Assembly (NCBI GenBank): GCA_948567375.1
Contig: OX419756.1
Coordinates: 24,964,552-25,028,551, forward strand
DNA from: Lunularia cruciata
Taxonomy: Eukaryota > Streptophyta > Marchantiopsida > Lunulariales > Lunulariaceae
Length of the DNA: 64,000 nt
Reading direction: 5' to 3'
Part shown: positions 10,490-20,328 of the stretch, in pieces
Numbering within the stretch: the first letter of the stretch is position 1
Layout of the letters: the number at the start of each line of letters is the position of its first letter
Notes under the pieces: model-generated
Seen by the model: the letters and a program-made list of their open reading frames with translations, nothing else
Databases searched by the model: none
What the model was told of the DNA's origin: nothing
Made by a program: the position numbers and the translations under genes

Positions 10490-11990
10490 AGTACGTCTTC
10501 CACTCCTACTACAGTTACAGAGGATACTTGGGAGCTAGATCTTGGACCCAAGCTTACTAGAGAGGAAAGACGGAGGGTTTGGAGGTTCTTGAGGAGTCAC
10601 ACAAGTCGTTTTGCCTTTAGTATGAAGGATTTGGGTGCTCTAAAGGGACCTGGTATACGGATTGAGCTGACTAGCGACACACCAGTTTTCTGACGTCCTT
10701 ATCGATATAGTGATATGGAGAGGACATTAATTCAGAGCCGGAGTAGTGACCTTTTTGAGGCTGGTTTGGTGGAGATTTCACATGGAGAGTATGCATCAGT
10801 GACAGTGATGCCAGCCAAGAAGGATATGCATGGCAACTATACAGATAGGCGGATGTGTGGAGATTACCGTCCTATCAACCAATAAACCAGGGCTGATCGG
10901 TATGCCTTGCCTACATCGGAGGAGATTTTTGATGCGATTGGGCATGCAAAGGTCTTCAATACTTTGGATCTTCGAGCGGAATATCATCAGTTGCCGATCA
11001 GGGAGGAGGATAAGTCCAAGACAACATTCTGGGCTATTGATCCTCACGGCAAGGATGTGTTATATCAGTGGAGGTTCTTACCATTTGGGTTGAAGAACGC
11101 TCTTGCTGAGTTCCAGAGGGTCATGGATAGGATTCAAGCTGGATTGGATTTTGCTCGGTGCTATATTGATGACATTTTGATCTATAGCACTACTGTGGAG
11201 GAGCATGAGAGACAGTTGTTGGAGGTGTTTGAGAGGTTGAGATCTCATGGACTCAAATTACATCTTGGGAAGTGTAGGTTCTTCCACGAGAAGGTTGAGT
11301 ATTTGGGTCACACTATCTACCCCAGAGGACTTGGTGTCCAGCAGACCAAGGTGGAGGCTATTGCACGTATTCCTTGGCCTACGGATGTGAGCAAAGTGCG
11401 AGCATTCCTTGGGTTGGCAAACTTCTATTGCCGCTATGTTAGAGGATTTAGTGCCATTGCCAAGGCCTTGATGAAGCTGACTAAGCTTACACAGGAGTGT
11501 TGTTGGGGAGATGAGCAAGAGAGAGCTTTTGTAGAGCTCAAGGAGAGGTTGACATCTGCTCCTATTTTGAGGAGACCGATCAAGGGACGACCATTTCAGG
11601 TTCGTACTGATTGGAGTATGTTGGGGCTTGGAGCGGTGCTCACCCAACATGATGATGAGGAGAAGGAGTTTGTGGTGGCCTATGCTAGTCGCTCCAACAA
11701 TTCAGCGGAGGCAAAGTATAGTTCATATGAGGGAGAGTGCTTGGCAGCAGTTTGGGCAGTAGGACATTTCCGATGTTACCTATTTGGTAACCCCTTCACT
11801 CTCATCACTGATCATCAGCCGCTGAAGTGGTTGATGGAGTCTGACAAGCTTTCACGGAAGCTTGCACGATGGGCTCCGATTTTATAGGAGTATGATTTCA
11901 CGGTTGTTCACAGACCTGGAGTGGTGAACCGTGATGCAGATGGGTTGAGTAGAAACCCATGTCCCAGCCAGCAAGATCAGACCAAAGCAC
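10490..11990 (+). pseudogene. Element E reverse transcriptase and RNase H
   Basis: The RT domain runs from about 10540 to 11440, with the catalytic YIDDILIYS (YIDD codons 11162-11173), the LPFGLKNA block and the thumb motif FLGLANFYCRYVRGF. RNase H follows to ~11960, with its first Asp in RTDWSMLGLG, the Glu in YEGECLAAV, ITDHQPLKWL, and the last Asp in NRDADGLSR. This is the order of Ty3/gypsy elements. Stops occur at 10691-10693 (TGA), 10882-10884 (TAA) and 11885-11887 (TAG); otherwise the frame is open over 326 codons (10907-11887), making this the best-preserved polymerase in the window. Confidence 0.9.
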
Positions 11991-13293
11991 GTTGGCATGG
12001 TGAGATAGATGAGGAGATGGTGCCAGGTTGGCATGCATCGGCCTTTCTGTGTATATTTGCAGAGGCTTTGGTGGTATGTCTCTCAGCGCATACAGGAGGA
12101 GTTATTGAGGTCACAGATTCAGAGAGTGAAGATATTGGTACAGTTCAGCGAGACATTCATGATGATGTCTTAATGATGGACTATCTTTGCACTGGTGTTG
12201 TGGGTGGCACAATTGGGGCCAAGGAGAGAGACCGTGTTCTTCAGCAAGCCAGACGGTTCAGATTGGAAGGTAGACACCTTTTGCGTGTATGGGAGGATGG
12301 TAGAGTGCGAGTAGTACCACTTCCATCACAGAGACCACAATTGGTCTGTCATGCTCATGAGGAGCTAGGACATTTTGGAGTAAAGCGTACATATAGCTTA
12401 CTCCAGAGTCATTATTGGTGGCACGGTATGCAAACCGAGGTACAGCAGTTTGTTGCCAGATGTGTGGTTTGTGACGAAGTTAGAGCATCATTCAATCCTC
12501 CTACCCCACAGTTACACCCATTACCTATCATGGGATTGGGTTACCGTTGGAGTTTGGACTTTGCCGGACCTTTACCGCTGATTGTGAGACATCATTGGTA
12601 TGTTTTGGTGATGGTGGAGCACTTCTCCAAGTAGATTGAGTTGGTGGCACTTTCTGACAAGTCTAGTGAAGGGACAGCGTACTCGTTCCTGGATCGAGTT
12701 CTTAGTTATTTTGGTGCACCAGCTGAGGTTTTGACTGATCAGGGTACAGAGTTCTTGGGGGAGTTTCAGGTCTTGTGTGACAAGGCTTTGATTGATCATC
12801 GTACTACATCCCGAGATCACCCTGAGGTAGATGGCTTAGCAGAGAGAGTGGTTCAGATGGTGAAGAGAGGATTGCAAAAGTATGGTTTGCAGAGAAGCCA
12901 CTTGGGAGATTGGGATCTCCAATTACCTTGGTTGGCCATGGGCTATGGGTTCAGCCGGCAAGCCTCCTTAGCATCCTTCTCTCCATACTTTCTACTCTAT
13001 GGACAAGATCCAGATTTACCTACAGCCATTCATCGAGATGCTACTGTAGTTTTGGACTTGGATGACCCCGATGTATGGATGAGCTCATGTTCTCAACGGG
13101 CAGAGATCTTTCAGAGAGTGATGTCGATGGCCTTTGAGAACTTGGCGATTGCTCAGCATAGAGATACTTTACGCTATGCTACCATTCAAGGAGGAGGTAT
13201 AGAACCTCGATCCGTCAATTTCATCCAGGAAACTATGTATATCTATAGCATACAGCACCGACGACACTTGATGTTTTTACAGGCCGCACTATC
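11991..13293 (+). pseudogene. Element E integrase
   Basis: An H2C2 zinc-binding N-terminus (CHAHEELGHFG ... CVVCDE, 12346-12475) is followed by the catalytic core. All three acidic residues are recognisable: Asp in WSLDFAGP (12557-12559), Asp in LTDQGTEF (12737-12739), Glu in LAERVV (12842-12844). A TAG at 12632-12634 lies where the family has Trp. A weakly conserved C-terminal segment reaches 13293 before a frame change at about 13295. An acidic insert (EVTDSESED, ~12110) lies between RNase H and the zinc finger. The enzyme inserts cDNA into chromosomes; the PHD finger follows directly. Confidence 0.88.
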
Positions 13294-13593
13294 TTGAGAG
13301 TGCACAAGGTTTTGCCATCTGGAGCCCTTGTGTTAGAAGGACGTGATGGTGTTGTTTGGAAGGATCATGTGCGCAATTATGCGCCATGCCACCTCCCAAA
13401 CATTAATGGTACTATGGACCCAAGCTTGGCACTTGTACGTGCAAGCTTGAGGTGTATGTTATGTGGCTCTTCTGGTGGAGCTGCTACTATGTTAGTGTGT
13501 GATAGTTGTTTGAGAGGATGGCATATGGCATGTATGACTCCTCCCCTCACGGTGGTTCCTCAAGGATAGTGGTTATGTCCTAGATGTACTTGA
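13294..13593 (+). pseudogene. PHD finger at the integrase C-terminus of element E
   Basis: After a short segment with the integrase C-terminal motif LVLEGRDGVVW, there is a complete Cys4-His-Cys3 PHD pattern. CMLC starts at 13453, 11 residues precede CDSC, then LRGWH, MAC, a 14-residue loop, and LCPRC ending at 13587. A natural TGA follows at 13591-13593. One TAG (13567-13569) lies in the last loop next to the conserved Trp. PHD fingers in other proteins read histone H3 tails. Many plant chromoviruses instead carry a chromodomain here (see D1), so this looks like a parallel solution for choosing integration sites; that role is inference. Confidence 0.85.
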
Positions 13594-13761
13594 CCTATAG
13601 CTAGTTCATTCTTTATATGGTATAGATTGCAGACAGTCGACTAACAATGGGGCTCCATAGCACCCGGCCTCCTGATCTTTGCCCATTAGAGGGTATACCA
13701 TATACTTGAGTAGATGGCTATCTAGAGTTAGAGGGACCTAACCGCCAGCTAGGGGGGCGAT
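13594..13761 (+). other. 3' untranslated region and polypurine tract of element E
   Basis: No coding sequence. It ends in a G-rich polypurine tract, AGCTAGGGGGGCGA (about 13747-13760), directly before TTGTGGCACTTTAG. A PPT here marks 13762 as the start of the 3' LTR (U3) and shows that the ~107 bp missing from the left LTR belong to the LTR. Confidence 0.65.
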
Positions 13762-14418
13762 TGTGGCACTTTAGAATCTATGTATGACTTATGTGTGAGT
13801 TGTGCTTCTATAGTGTATGATGTTGACAGCGATGTATGTTGTGTAGCAATGTATATACGCATGATAGCTGTCATGCCATTTGTAGTTCCGCGTCTAGATG
13901 CTCGGACACTAGAGTTCCAGTGATGGGAGTTAGAGTTATTCTAGCAGTTTCTCAGAGACTACTTTCCGACGGTTAGACTTTTTGTTTGGGGTACTGACTT
14001 CACGGTGGGGCCCACCATCACTTTGCACCATTTGCACCGTCAAGTGTACCATCAGCGGGACCGTTAGGGTTTCAAAGCTAGCTTGAGTCCAGGGGGTATA
14101 GTTTTGAAGTGAGCTCTAGAGAGCTCACTTCTTTGATGTTGAGTCTTTGAGTTCCTGGCTATGGTGGACAGAGGCCGGCGAGCGTCACCTGGATTCTCTT
14201 TGCTTGAGTGGGTGTGGCTTGACTGTAATCAGTGCCCCGTTGTTGGCAATTTATAGAGTGACAGATCAAGTACTAATCTGAGTTGAGTTGAGTTGAGAGT
14301 GGTAAGCAATTTGATTATTGTGGCACTTTAGAGTCTATATATGACTTATGTGTGAGTTGTGCTTCTATAGTGTATGATGTTGACAGCGATGTATGTTGTG
14401 TAGCAATGTATATACGCA
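13762..14418 (+). repeat. 3' LTR of element E followed by a second partial LTR start
   Basis: 13762-14317 is LTR sequence: ~107 bp starting TGTGGCACTTTAGAATC, then TGTCATGCCATTTG onward, matching 3830-4268. At 14318 it jumps back to TTGTGGCACTTTAG, repeating the first ~100 bp of the LTR up to TATATACGCA at 14418. The tandem array then resumes. The left LTR begins at TGTCACGCC, only 7 nt beyond the point where this right-hand copy stops. Confidence 0.7.
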
Positions 14419-15085
14419 CTACAACTCAGCTCTTGTGAAACATTTTCCCTTCAAATCTCTTGCCACTTCCCAAAACTCCGCTCTCAGCCCTACTGATCTT
14501 CTCAAAATTCTCATTGTAAAACCCCATATCTTGAGAAGCATTTCTCCTTCAAAATTCCCCTGCCAATTCCCAAAACTCCACTCTTAGCCCTACTGATCAT
14601 CTTGAAACTAGTACTGTCTAAATCTCAGCTCTTGGGAAACATTTTCCTTTCAAATCCCTTACCACTCCCCAAAAACTCCACCCTCAATCCTACTAATCTT
14701 CTCAAAATTCTCACTATAAAACCCCATGTCTTGAGAAGCATTTCTCCTTCAAAATTCCCATACCAATTCCCGAAACTCCACTCTCAGCCCTACTGATCTT
14801 CTCAAAACTCCTGCTGTCTAAAACTCAGCTTGTGGGAAACATTTTCCCTTCAAATCCCTTGCCAATTCCCGAAAACTCCACTCTCAACCCTATTGATCTT
14901 CTCAAAATTCTCATTGTCTAAAGTCAACTCCTGTGAAACATTTTTCCTTCAAATCCCTTTGCCACTTTCCAAAACTTCCACTCTCAGCCCTACTGATCTT
15001 CTCAAAATTCTCATTGTAAAACCCCATGTGCTAAGAAGCATGTCTCCTTCAAAATTCCCCTGCCAATTCCCAAAACTCTATCAAA
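14419..15085. repeat. Tandem array of ~100-bp units, right part
   Basis: Continuation of the 3430-3829 array after element E. About six to seven units are visible, with two unit types alternating (GAAACATTTTCCCTTCAAAT type and GAGAAGCATTTCTCCTTCAA type), each ending with a block close to CAGCCCTACTGATCTTCTCA. Open frames of 60-170 codons that run along it reflect the repeat, not a gene. Confidence 0.8.
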
Positions 15086-15540
15086 ATTCTCCTTCTAGTT
15101 TTCCTATCCACTTGTCACACATCCATCACTTACTTGTCTCCTCTCCTGTGGGGAAAATTTCCCTTTTTTGGCCATTGTCTGTCCATCCTTCTCCAAGGCC
15201 TTTTTTGAGAATTCCCTTCATAGATCAAACACTTCCAATCAACATTTTTGGGAAATTTCCAAAAGGGTCCAAAGGGTCCACTTTTGCTCAAAGTGGCCCA
15301 AATAAAATCTCAAGATCCTCTTGCTCAAAACACTAACTGAAATATGCACATGAGAATTATTTGCTCAAATGGCACTAGACGAAATACTCTCTCAAGATTT
15401 ACTTGCTCAAATGACACTAAATAAATATTCCCAAGATTCTAGTTCCATAAACAATTCATGTGTTGGTGTATCACAAAGTTGAGCTCCAAGTGTTGTGACA
15501 CTAAGAAACTCTTGATATTAAGTATTACAAAGGGAAACTC
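15086..15540. other. Unassigned sequence between tandem array and element D2
   Basis: No gene, repeat or element end is recognised. It includes short local repeats around TTGCTCAAATGGCACTA and TTGCTCAAATGACACTA near 15360-15420. The right edge is the point where homology with the RT of chromovirus D begins. Confidence 0.4.
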
Positions 15541-15800
15541 TAGAGCTCACCTAATGGCACCAGAAATGTCACGATTGTCAATATAGAAACAAAGTCCTCC
15601 ATCTTTCTTTGGAACAAATAGTACCGGTGCTCCCCAAGAAGAGGTACTATGTCGTATGAAGTCCTTCTCCAACAACTCTATAAGTGTTGTTTGAAACTCC
15701 TCCACCTCCTTTGGTGAGAGCTGATAGATTGGTCTACACACCGGAGTACTCTCCTGGCATTAACTCAATCTTGAAGGGCATACCATGATCGGAGGGTAAT
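15541..15800 (-). pseudogene. D2 reverse transcriptase, N-terminal fragment
   Basis: Minus-strand RT start, matching the D1 stretch at 38630-38850 ([20 protein letters not shown] and the KKDGGL block). It breaks off before the catalytic region at the truncated end of D2. Stops and a frameshift separate it from the protease linker. Confidence 0.7.
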
Positions 15801-15904
15801 CCCTTCAACACATCATCAGGAAACATGTCCACAAACTCCTAAACTATATGATCAACCATTGCTTGATGAGACTCTTGGCACTCATGAGATTGTCCTTGTG
15901 CAAT

Positions 15905-16553
15905 TGGCTTGATCCACACCACAAAAACAGATTTATCTTCCTTCAAAGCTTACTCTATAGCTGCTTTACCAACAAACTTCCCATGTAGGGACTCATTTCT
16001 CTTCAAAGCTTGCTCCATGGTTGCCTTCCTAGCAAACTTCCCATCTTGGGGCTCCTCTCTCTTCAATGCATGCTCTATGGCTACCTTCTCAACAAACTTC
16101 CCATCCTGGAATTGACTATTCTTAGGTGTCTTACTCAGAGGTGTCAAACAACCTAATTGGAAATTCCTACCTTGGTGTTGTACTTGAATTTTTTGAGGGA
16201 TCCAAACAAATTGAATTTTATGATGTTCAAGCCAAGGTAGTCCTATAATGACATCATAGTGTAGAGGTGCTACCACAAACCGCATACACTCCATATACTC
16301 CTTCCCAATCTTAAAAGTAATAGGATGTGAGGTATGGAATGCAAAACCCTTTCTACCATCCGCCATCATCAAACTACTTCCAATCATTGGCTTGATAGGA
16401 ATACCCAATTCCCTTGCTACTTGCATAGATATGCAATTCTTTGAACTTTTAGAATCAACCAAAATCCTACAAACCCAATTAGATATTGTACCTTGCAAGT
16501 GAAGCAAACTTGCATAGGTTGAGTCTTCAATCCCATTGGAACTAATCAAGCTC
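15905..16553 (-). pseudogene. D2 aspartic protease and repeat-bearing linker
   Basis: An open minus-strand frame (15950-16549) covers the retropepsin-like domain, including LVDSKSSKNC, where D1 has DSGSS; loss of the Gly would disable catalysis. The C-terminal motif is IIGLPWL. Downstream lie three ~20-residue repeats, each containing GKF, K(V/A)xxE and a Leu-Lys-Arg segment, before the RT. The upstream gag lies beyond the inserted family-A LTR. Confidence 0.8.
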
Positions 16554-16950
16554 CCAGTAGGTGGCTCAAAATCTCTGTGGTACCCACATTTTATTTTATT
16601 TTCAAAATAGGGAAGAAGAAGTGTATAGAGAAGTCAAATTGCGTCTGTATGGCCAAAGAAGGCGAAGAAAAGAGTCTTTGGGATGAAACCCAAGGTAACA
16701 TGACTTCGGGTCATAAGGCAAAGTACTTGGACTTGCCTTGTCAGCATACAACCTGAAGTAAGAAGTCTTCGTATTGGGGGGAGCTCAACCCGAGGTGAAG
16801 ACAATGTAACAACTTTTCTTTGGGGCAAGAAATTCAAGAAGGAACCGGCGGTCATACACATGAAGTACACTTGATAGTGATAGGTGCATGCAAGAGGTAT
16901 GATTTCTTGGTAGAAACTTGAATTGAAGAGAGACAAAGAAGGCGCAACTC

Positions 16951-16958
16951 TATAAAAA
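16951..16958 (+). promoter_or_regulatory. TATA box 1 of family-A LTR
   Basis: TATAAAAA about 375 bp from the LTR start and ~140 bp upstream of the favoured ATG of the LTR gene. It is conserved at 49979-49986 and, inverted, near 63990. It would suit a promoter for the LTR gene. Confidence 0.5.
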
Positions 16959-17093
16959 TCGGGCTAACGACAAAGCAATGTCGAGCAATTTCCTGCAAGA
17001 GATCAGGGGAAGGGAAGTAGAGTTGAAGAAGCGCTAGTGTATAGAGGAGAATTCAAGAGAGTTAACTCGAGAGACAGTGAGGAAGCAAGAAAG

Positions 17094-19527
17094 ATGGGAG
17101 GAGGAAAGAAGAACTCTAAATTTGCAGTGAGAAATCATGCAATTTGGAGGTTAGATGTGATTGCAAGAATTGAAGTCTTGAGCAGACTTTGGATCACATT
17201 CTTGGCATGGAACTGGAACATGAGTTTTCTAGGATTCATGACCAAGATAATCGAGAGTAAGTGTCTTGATGGCCCCGAGGAAGAGAGGAACAGAGGAAAT
17301 CTGGCTCGTTGGACAGAGTCAGATTGGAGATAGGTACTCGGAAGAGAGGCAGGCATGGAGTAGGGTGCCACGTTCTTGGAGAAGGGAGAGGTAGCCAAAG
17401 AAACCCAAGAAGTGAGGGATGCCTTCTCTTCGAAGAGGACAAAGAATGGGTATAAAGTAAAGAGTTACAAAGATCTGGTCAAGAGAGCGATTGTAAGTGC
17501 TCTCATGGCAATCTTGAAGCCGAAGAGAACAACTTATGTGATGAAACACCAAGCGGTGTTCTTCCATAAGATGTTTGCAGGAGAACCCATCAACTGGGCA
17601 AGGTGGTTCCATGGGAGAACAAGGCAGATGGTGTGGAATTTGCGGGATAAGTTGCTTCCATACTACATCATGCTGTTTGCAACACATTTCTACCTTGAGT
17701 TGAATTTGCTCAGTGCGGCGGAGCGCAGTAGAATGGTGTCTCACTTTCATCCTGATTTGAGAAAGGAAGTCGACACGGAGGAGCAACCATATATTCTTCA
17801 AATCCAAAGCAATGATGAGTACTACACGCAGACAAGGAAGGGTGCGTAGGTAGAAGTAAGTACTTCAAAGTTGAAGAAGCGGAGTTGACAAGGAGAAGGC
17901 AAAGACATAGAGAAGACAAGACCTCGGAAGACCATGAGAGGAAACCCAAGGAAAGGTATGGTGGTGATCATGTCATCGGAAGAAGACTTGGAGGGTGAAG
18001 CCGAGTGCAAGTCCAAAGACTCAGAACACAAGGAAGAACCTAAGCTCACGCTATAAAGTGAGGATATGAGTAGTGATAGCGATGAAGGTGGGGAGATGAC
18101 GGCGGAACCTACAAAAGAAGAAGAACTTCAGGTGGAGCTCGAGGAAGAGAATAATGTGAAGTTGGAGGATGAGGTACCGAGCCGGAGGAGAAGAAGATAA
18201 TGATTCAGAGGGGAGTTTGGTCAAGGCGCAAGGCAAAGTGTGAAGCGGGTCCAAGCAAGGCAAGGGAAGAGGAGAATGCTAGTTTGGGAATTGAAGCGTC
18301 TATTCCGACACAACGATTGCAGAGAAGAAGGCGAGTATCGGGAGAAGAAGAGGTAAAGAAAGAGATCACTCCGCAGGTTGAAGTAGTTGCAAGTGATGGA
18401 GTGGAGTACCTACAAGAAGTTGTGTGCCCGTTGTTAGTGAAGCTAGAGCACAAGAAGAGGGAGATGCAATCAAAGTGTCCGGAGGTGAAGACTGTGTTGC
18501 AGGTATTAGCAAGACTAGAAGAAGAGAACTCAAAGTTGAAAAAGAGTATAATCCGAGGTGAGGAGGAAAGGGAAGTACTACGAGTGGATGCAGTATTGCA
18601 GAGTTGAGTGATTGAGAACTTGAAGAGAGAAGTAAGGTATTGAGAGGAACTTGTGAAGCAGAGTGACATAGCAAGGGAAAGACAAGTAGCTGAGTACAAA
18701 ATCTTGAAGCAACAATTTGCTGATTCAAGACTAGAAATTATCCATGCTATGGCGAGGGTAGCAAAGAAGCAACAAGAGCTTGATAGAGTGATGGAGAGTG
18801 TAGAAGAGAAGAAGCAACTGTGGCAACAAGAGTTGATAGTGAGATATAGGGAAGAAGAGAGATTACAAGAGTTACTTTGTAATCAGGTTGAAAAGGTTGT
18901 GCAGAAGGAGAAGGAGAAGGAAACTATGAAAGCCGAGTTTGAGGCAGAATTGGCAATGCATAAGGAAGATTGGCTTGCAGATCGGAGCGTGAAAGGAAGA
19001 TGAGATTGGAGCCATTGAAGGAGATCATAATCAGGATGAATGCGATGCTGAGTACAAAGGCCAGTGTTCGTATTGAAAAGACAAGGCTGCACAAGTTGAA
19101 GTTGTTGGTGCAAGAGACTAGGAGGAGACATGCAAAGGATACAGATTTGAATGCATTATTAATTAATCTCAGAACTCGTGTAGATAGGAAAATATTAGAA
19201 GTAGAAGATAATATCACGATTAGATTAGATTTGGTAAAGTTGGAGATAGATAAACTTCAAAAAGATGTTAGAGTAAAACCCAAAGTAGATGAAATAGGAG
19301 TGCAAATGTCTTTGGAGTTACCATTGGAGACATTAGAGAAGAGTGGGTCAGAAGATAAGGAGTTAGATAGATTACCCACTAGTGAAATGTCAGATCAGGA
19401 AAAAGAATTGTTAGATCTGGTAGAAGAGGTAGGAATTATAAAACCCAAGGACAGAGCAATAGGAAGTAAAGTTACTTTGGGTTTGGGTTTGAAAGACGAG
19501 GAAGAAGGAGGTATCGGATTGGATTAG
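17094..19527 (+). pseudogene. LTR-borne coiled-coil protein gene, copy in solo LTR A1
   Basis: About 810 codons with scattered stops and two frameshifts (near 18196 and 18990). The N-terminal ~290 residues look globular, with conserved blocks such as RLDVIARIEVLSRLWITFL, MKHQAVFFHKMFAGEPINWA and RTRQMVWNLRD. Next comes an acidic Glu/Ser/Lys tract, then ~220 residues of heptad-rich coiled coil (EERLQELLCNQ, EKEKE) and an ~110-residue C-terminus. No transmembrane segment or enzyme motif is seen. The chosen ATG (MGGGKK) has a purine at -3 and G at +4 and lies ~140 bp after a TATA box; an ATG at 16978 is too close to that box and its frame is broken here, though open in the 63966 copy. I do not recognise the family. 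Confidence 0.7.
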
Positions 19528-19644
19528 TAACCGATTTGAGATTTGAATGGGCAGATATGAAGAGATGCATTGTCATTTCAGATCTATAGGTTTGTAGAGT
19601 CATTAGGAAGAGGTGCATTAGGAAGATAATTGTCGATTGCTTCA

Positions 19645-19655
19645 CTATTTAAGAG
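19645..19655 (+). promoter_or_regulatory. TATA-like box 2 of family-A LTR
   Basis: CTATTTAAGAG lies ~120 bp after the end of the LTR gene and ~675 bp before the LTR end. It is conserved at about 750, 52701 and 57787 and, inverted, near 61220. It could start the genomic RNA, which would place the LTR gene in U3. Confidence 0.4.
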
Positions 19656-20328
19656 TAGCATTTGTAGTATCATGTTGTTCAATGCTCATAATTCTGAGAA
19701 TAGATAAAGCAAAGTGTTGTGAAGTAGTGCTCGTCGCTTGAGCTTGATTCCGAGTATCAGCTTTGCAATTGTGTTTGTGAGTGTGTGGAGAAATTTGAAG
19801 TGCAAGTCAATGTGCTTGTTGGATGTTGGATTCTATAGCCTTGATCTTCATTCTGTGTGTTTGATCCTGAGTGAAGTGCAATTGGAGCAATGCCTTGACA
19901 TATCTGAGAGGAATTGTAGTGTTGGTAGTATTCTTCATTTGTGAGTGCAGTGCAAAGTTGATGTGAAGCAATTTCAATGGAGGAAGTTGTGCCTTCAATG
20001 GAGGGGTGGAACACAATTCTGAGGCAAAGTTGTTTTGCAGTGAAGTGCCATTTTCAAGGGAGCCTGAATCATCACAATCAAGATTGTTTGGAAAGAGTTG
20101 AAGGTGTTGTGATTAAGAATTGTTAATGTGTGACAAGATTGCAAATCAATGCTTGTTACTCTCTTCTAGGTGTGGTTTCTACTTGAGAGATTAAAGACGC
20201 AACCAAGAAGAACTACATTGTTACTATTTGACTTCATATTTGGACATTTTTGACTTGTATCTCTATGGGAACAAAATTTCCTTACCCAATTACCGCAAAA
20301 GTGATATTTGCCAGGTTGTCACAATCTC

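Larger units (their letters stand above)
3830..14418 (+). mobile_element. Element E: Ty3/gypsy retrotransposon with DNA methyltransferase and PHD finger
   Basis: A 10.6-kb degraded LTR retrotransposon inserted cleanly in the tandem array. Domain order on the plus strand: LTR, leader, Gag with zinc knuckle, aspartic protease, C5 cytosine methyltransferase, reverse transcriptase, RNase H, integrase, PHD finger, PPT, LTR. The flanks are CTAAAACTC (3821-3829) and CTACAACTC (14419-14427), an 8/9 match consistent with a target duplication, although the tandem array makes its exact length ambiguous. I count about 19 in-frame stops (12 TAG, 4 TGA, 3 TAA) and at least two frameshifts. A family-B solo LTR splits its gag. 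The LTR ends are permuted (see findings). Only one substantial copy is in this window. Confidence 0.85.
16576..20323 (+). mobile_element. Family-A solo LTR, 3.75 kb, TSD ATCTC
   Basis: A 3748-bp sequence starting TGTGGTACCCACA and ending CAGGTTGTCACA, flanked by the perfect 5-bp duplication ATCTC (16571-16575 and 20324-20328). It is an LTR rather than a DNA transposon: the same 3' end is followed by a PBS at 1444 and 47970, and the same 5' start is preceded by a PPT at 25805-25818. Two TATA-like boxes occur, TATAAAAATC at 16951 and CTATTTAAGAG at 19645. Between them lies the remnant of a large gene. Confidence 0.92.

Noticed and set aside
3830-14418. Endogenous pararetrovirus (caulimovirid)
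   Set aside because: RT and RNase H are compatible, but there is a clear integrase with its DDE residues, LTRs and a PPT, and no movement protein.
14419-15085. CRISPR-like repeat array
   Set aside because: Units are contiguous tandem repeats of ~100 bp without unique spacers, in a plant genome.
14830-15336. 168-codon ORF
   Set aside because: Runs along the ~100-bp tandem array and repeats its peptide with each unit; no protein family.
16576-20323. Family A read as a non-LTR or DNA transposon with unlike ends
   Set aside because: The 5' and 3' parts differ and the ends are TG..CA with 5-bp TSDs, but the same ends are followed by a PBS (1444, 47970) and preceded by a PPT (25805-25818) in internal-bearing copies. 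That fits one long LTR.
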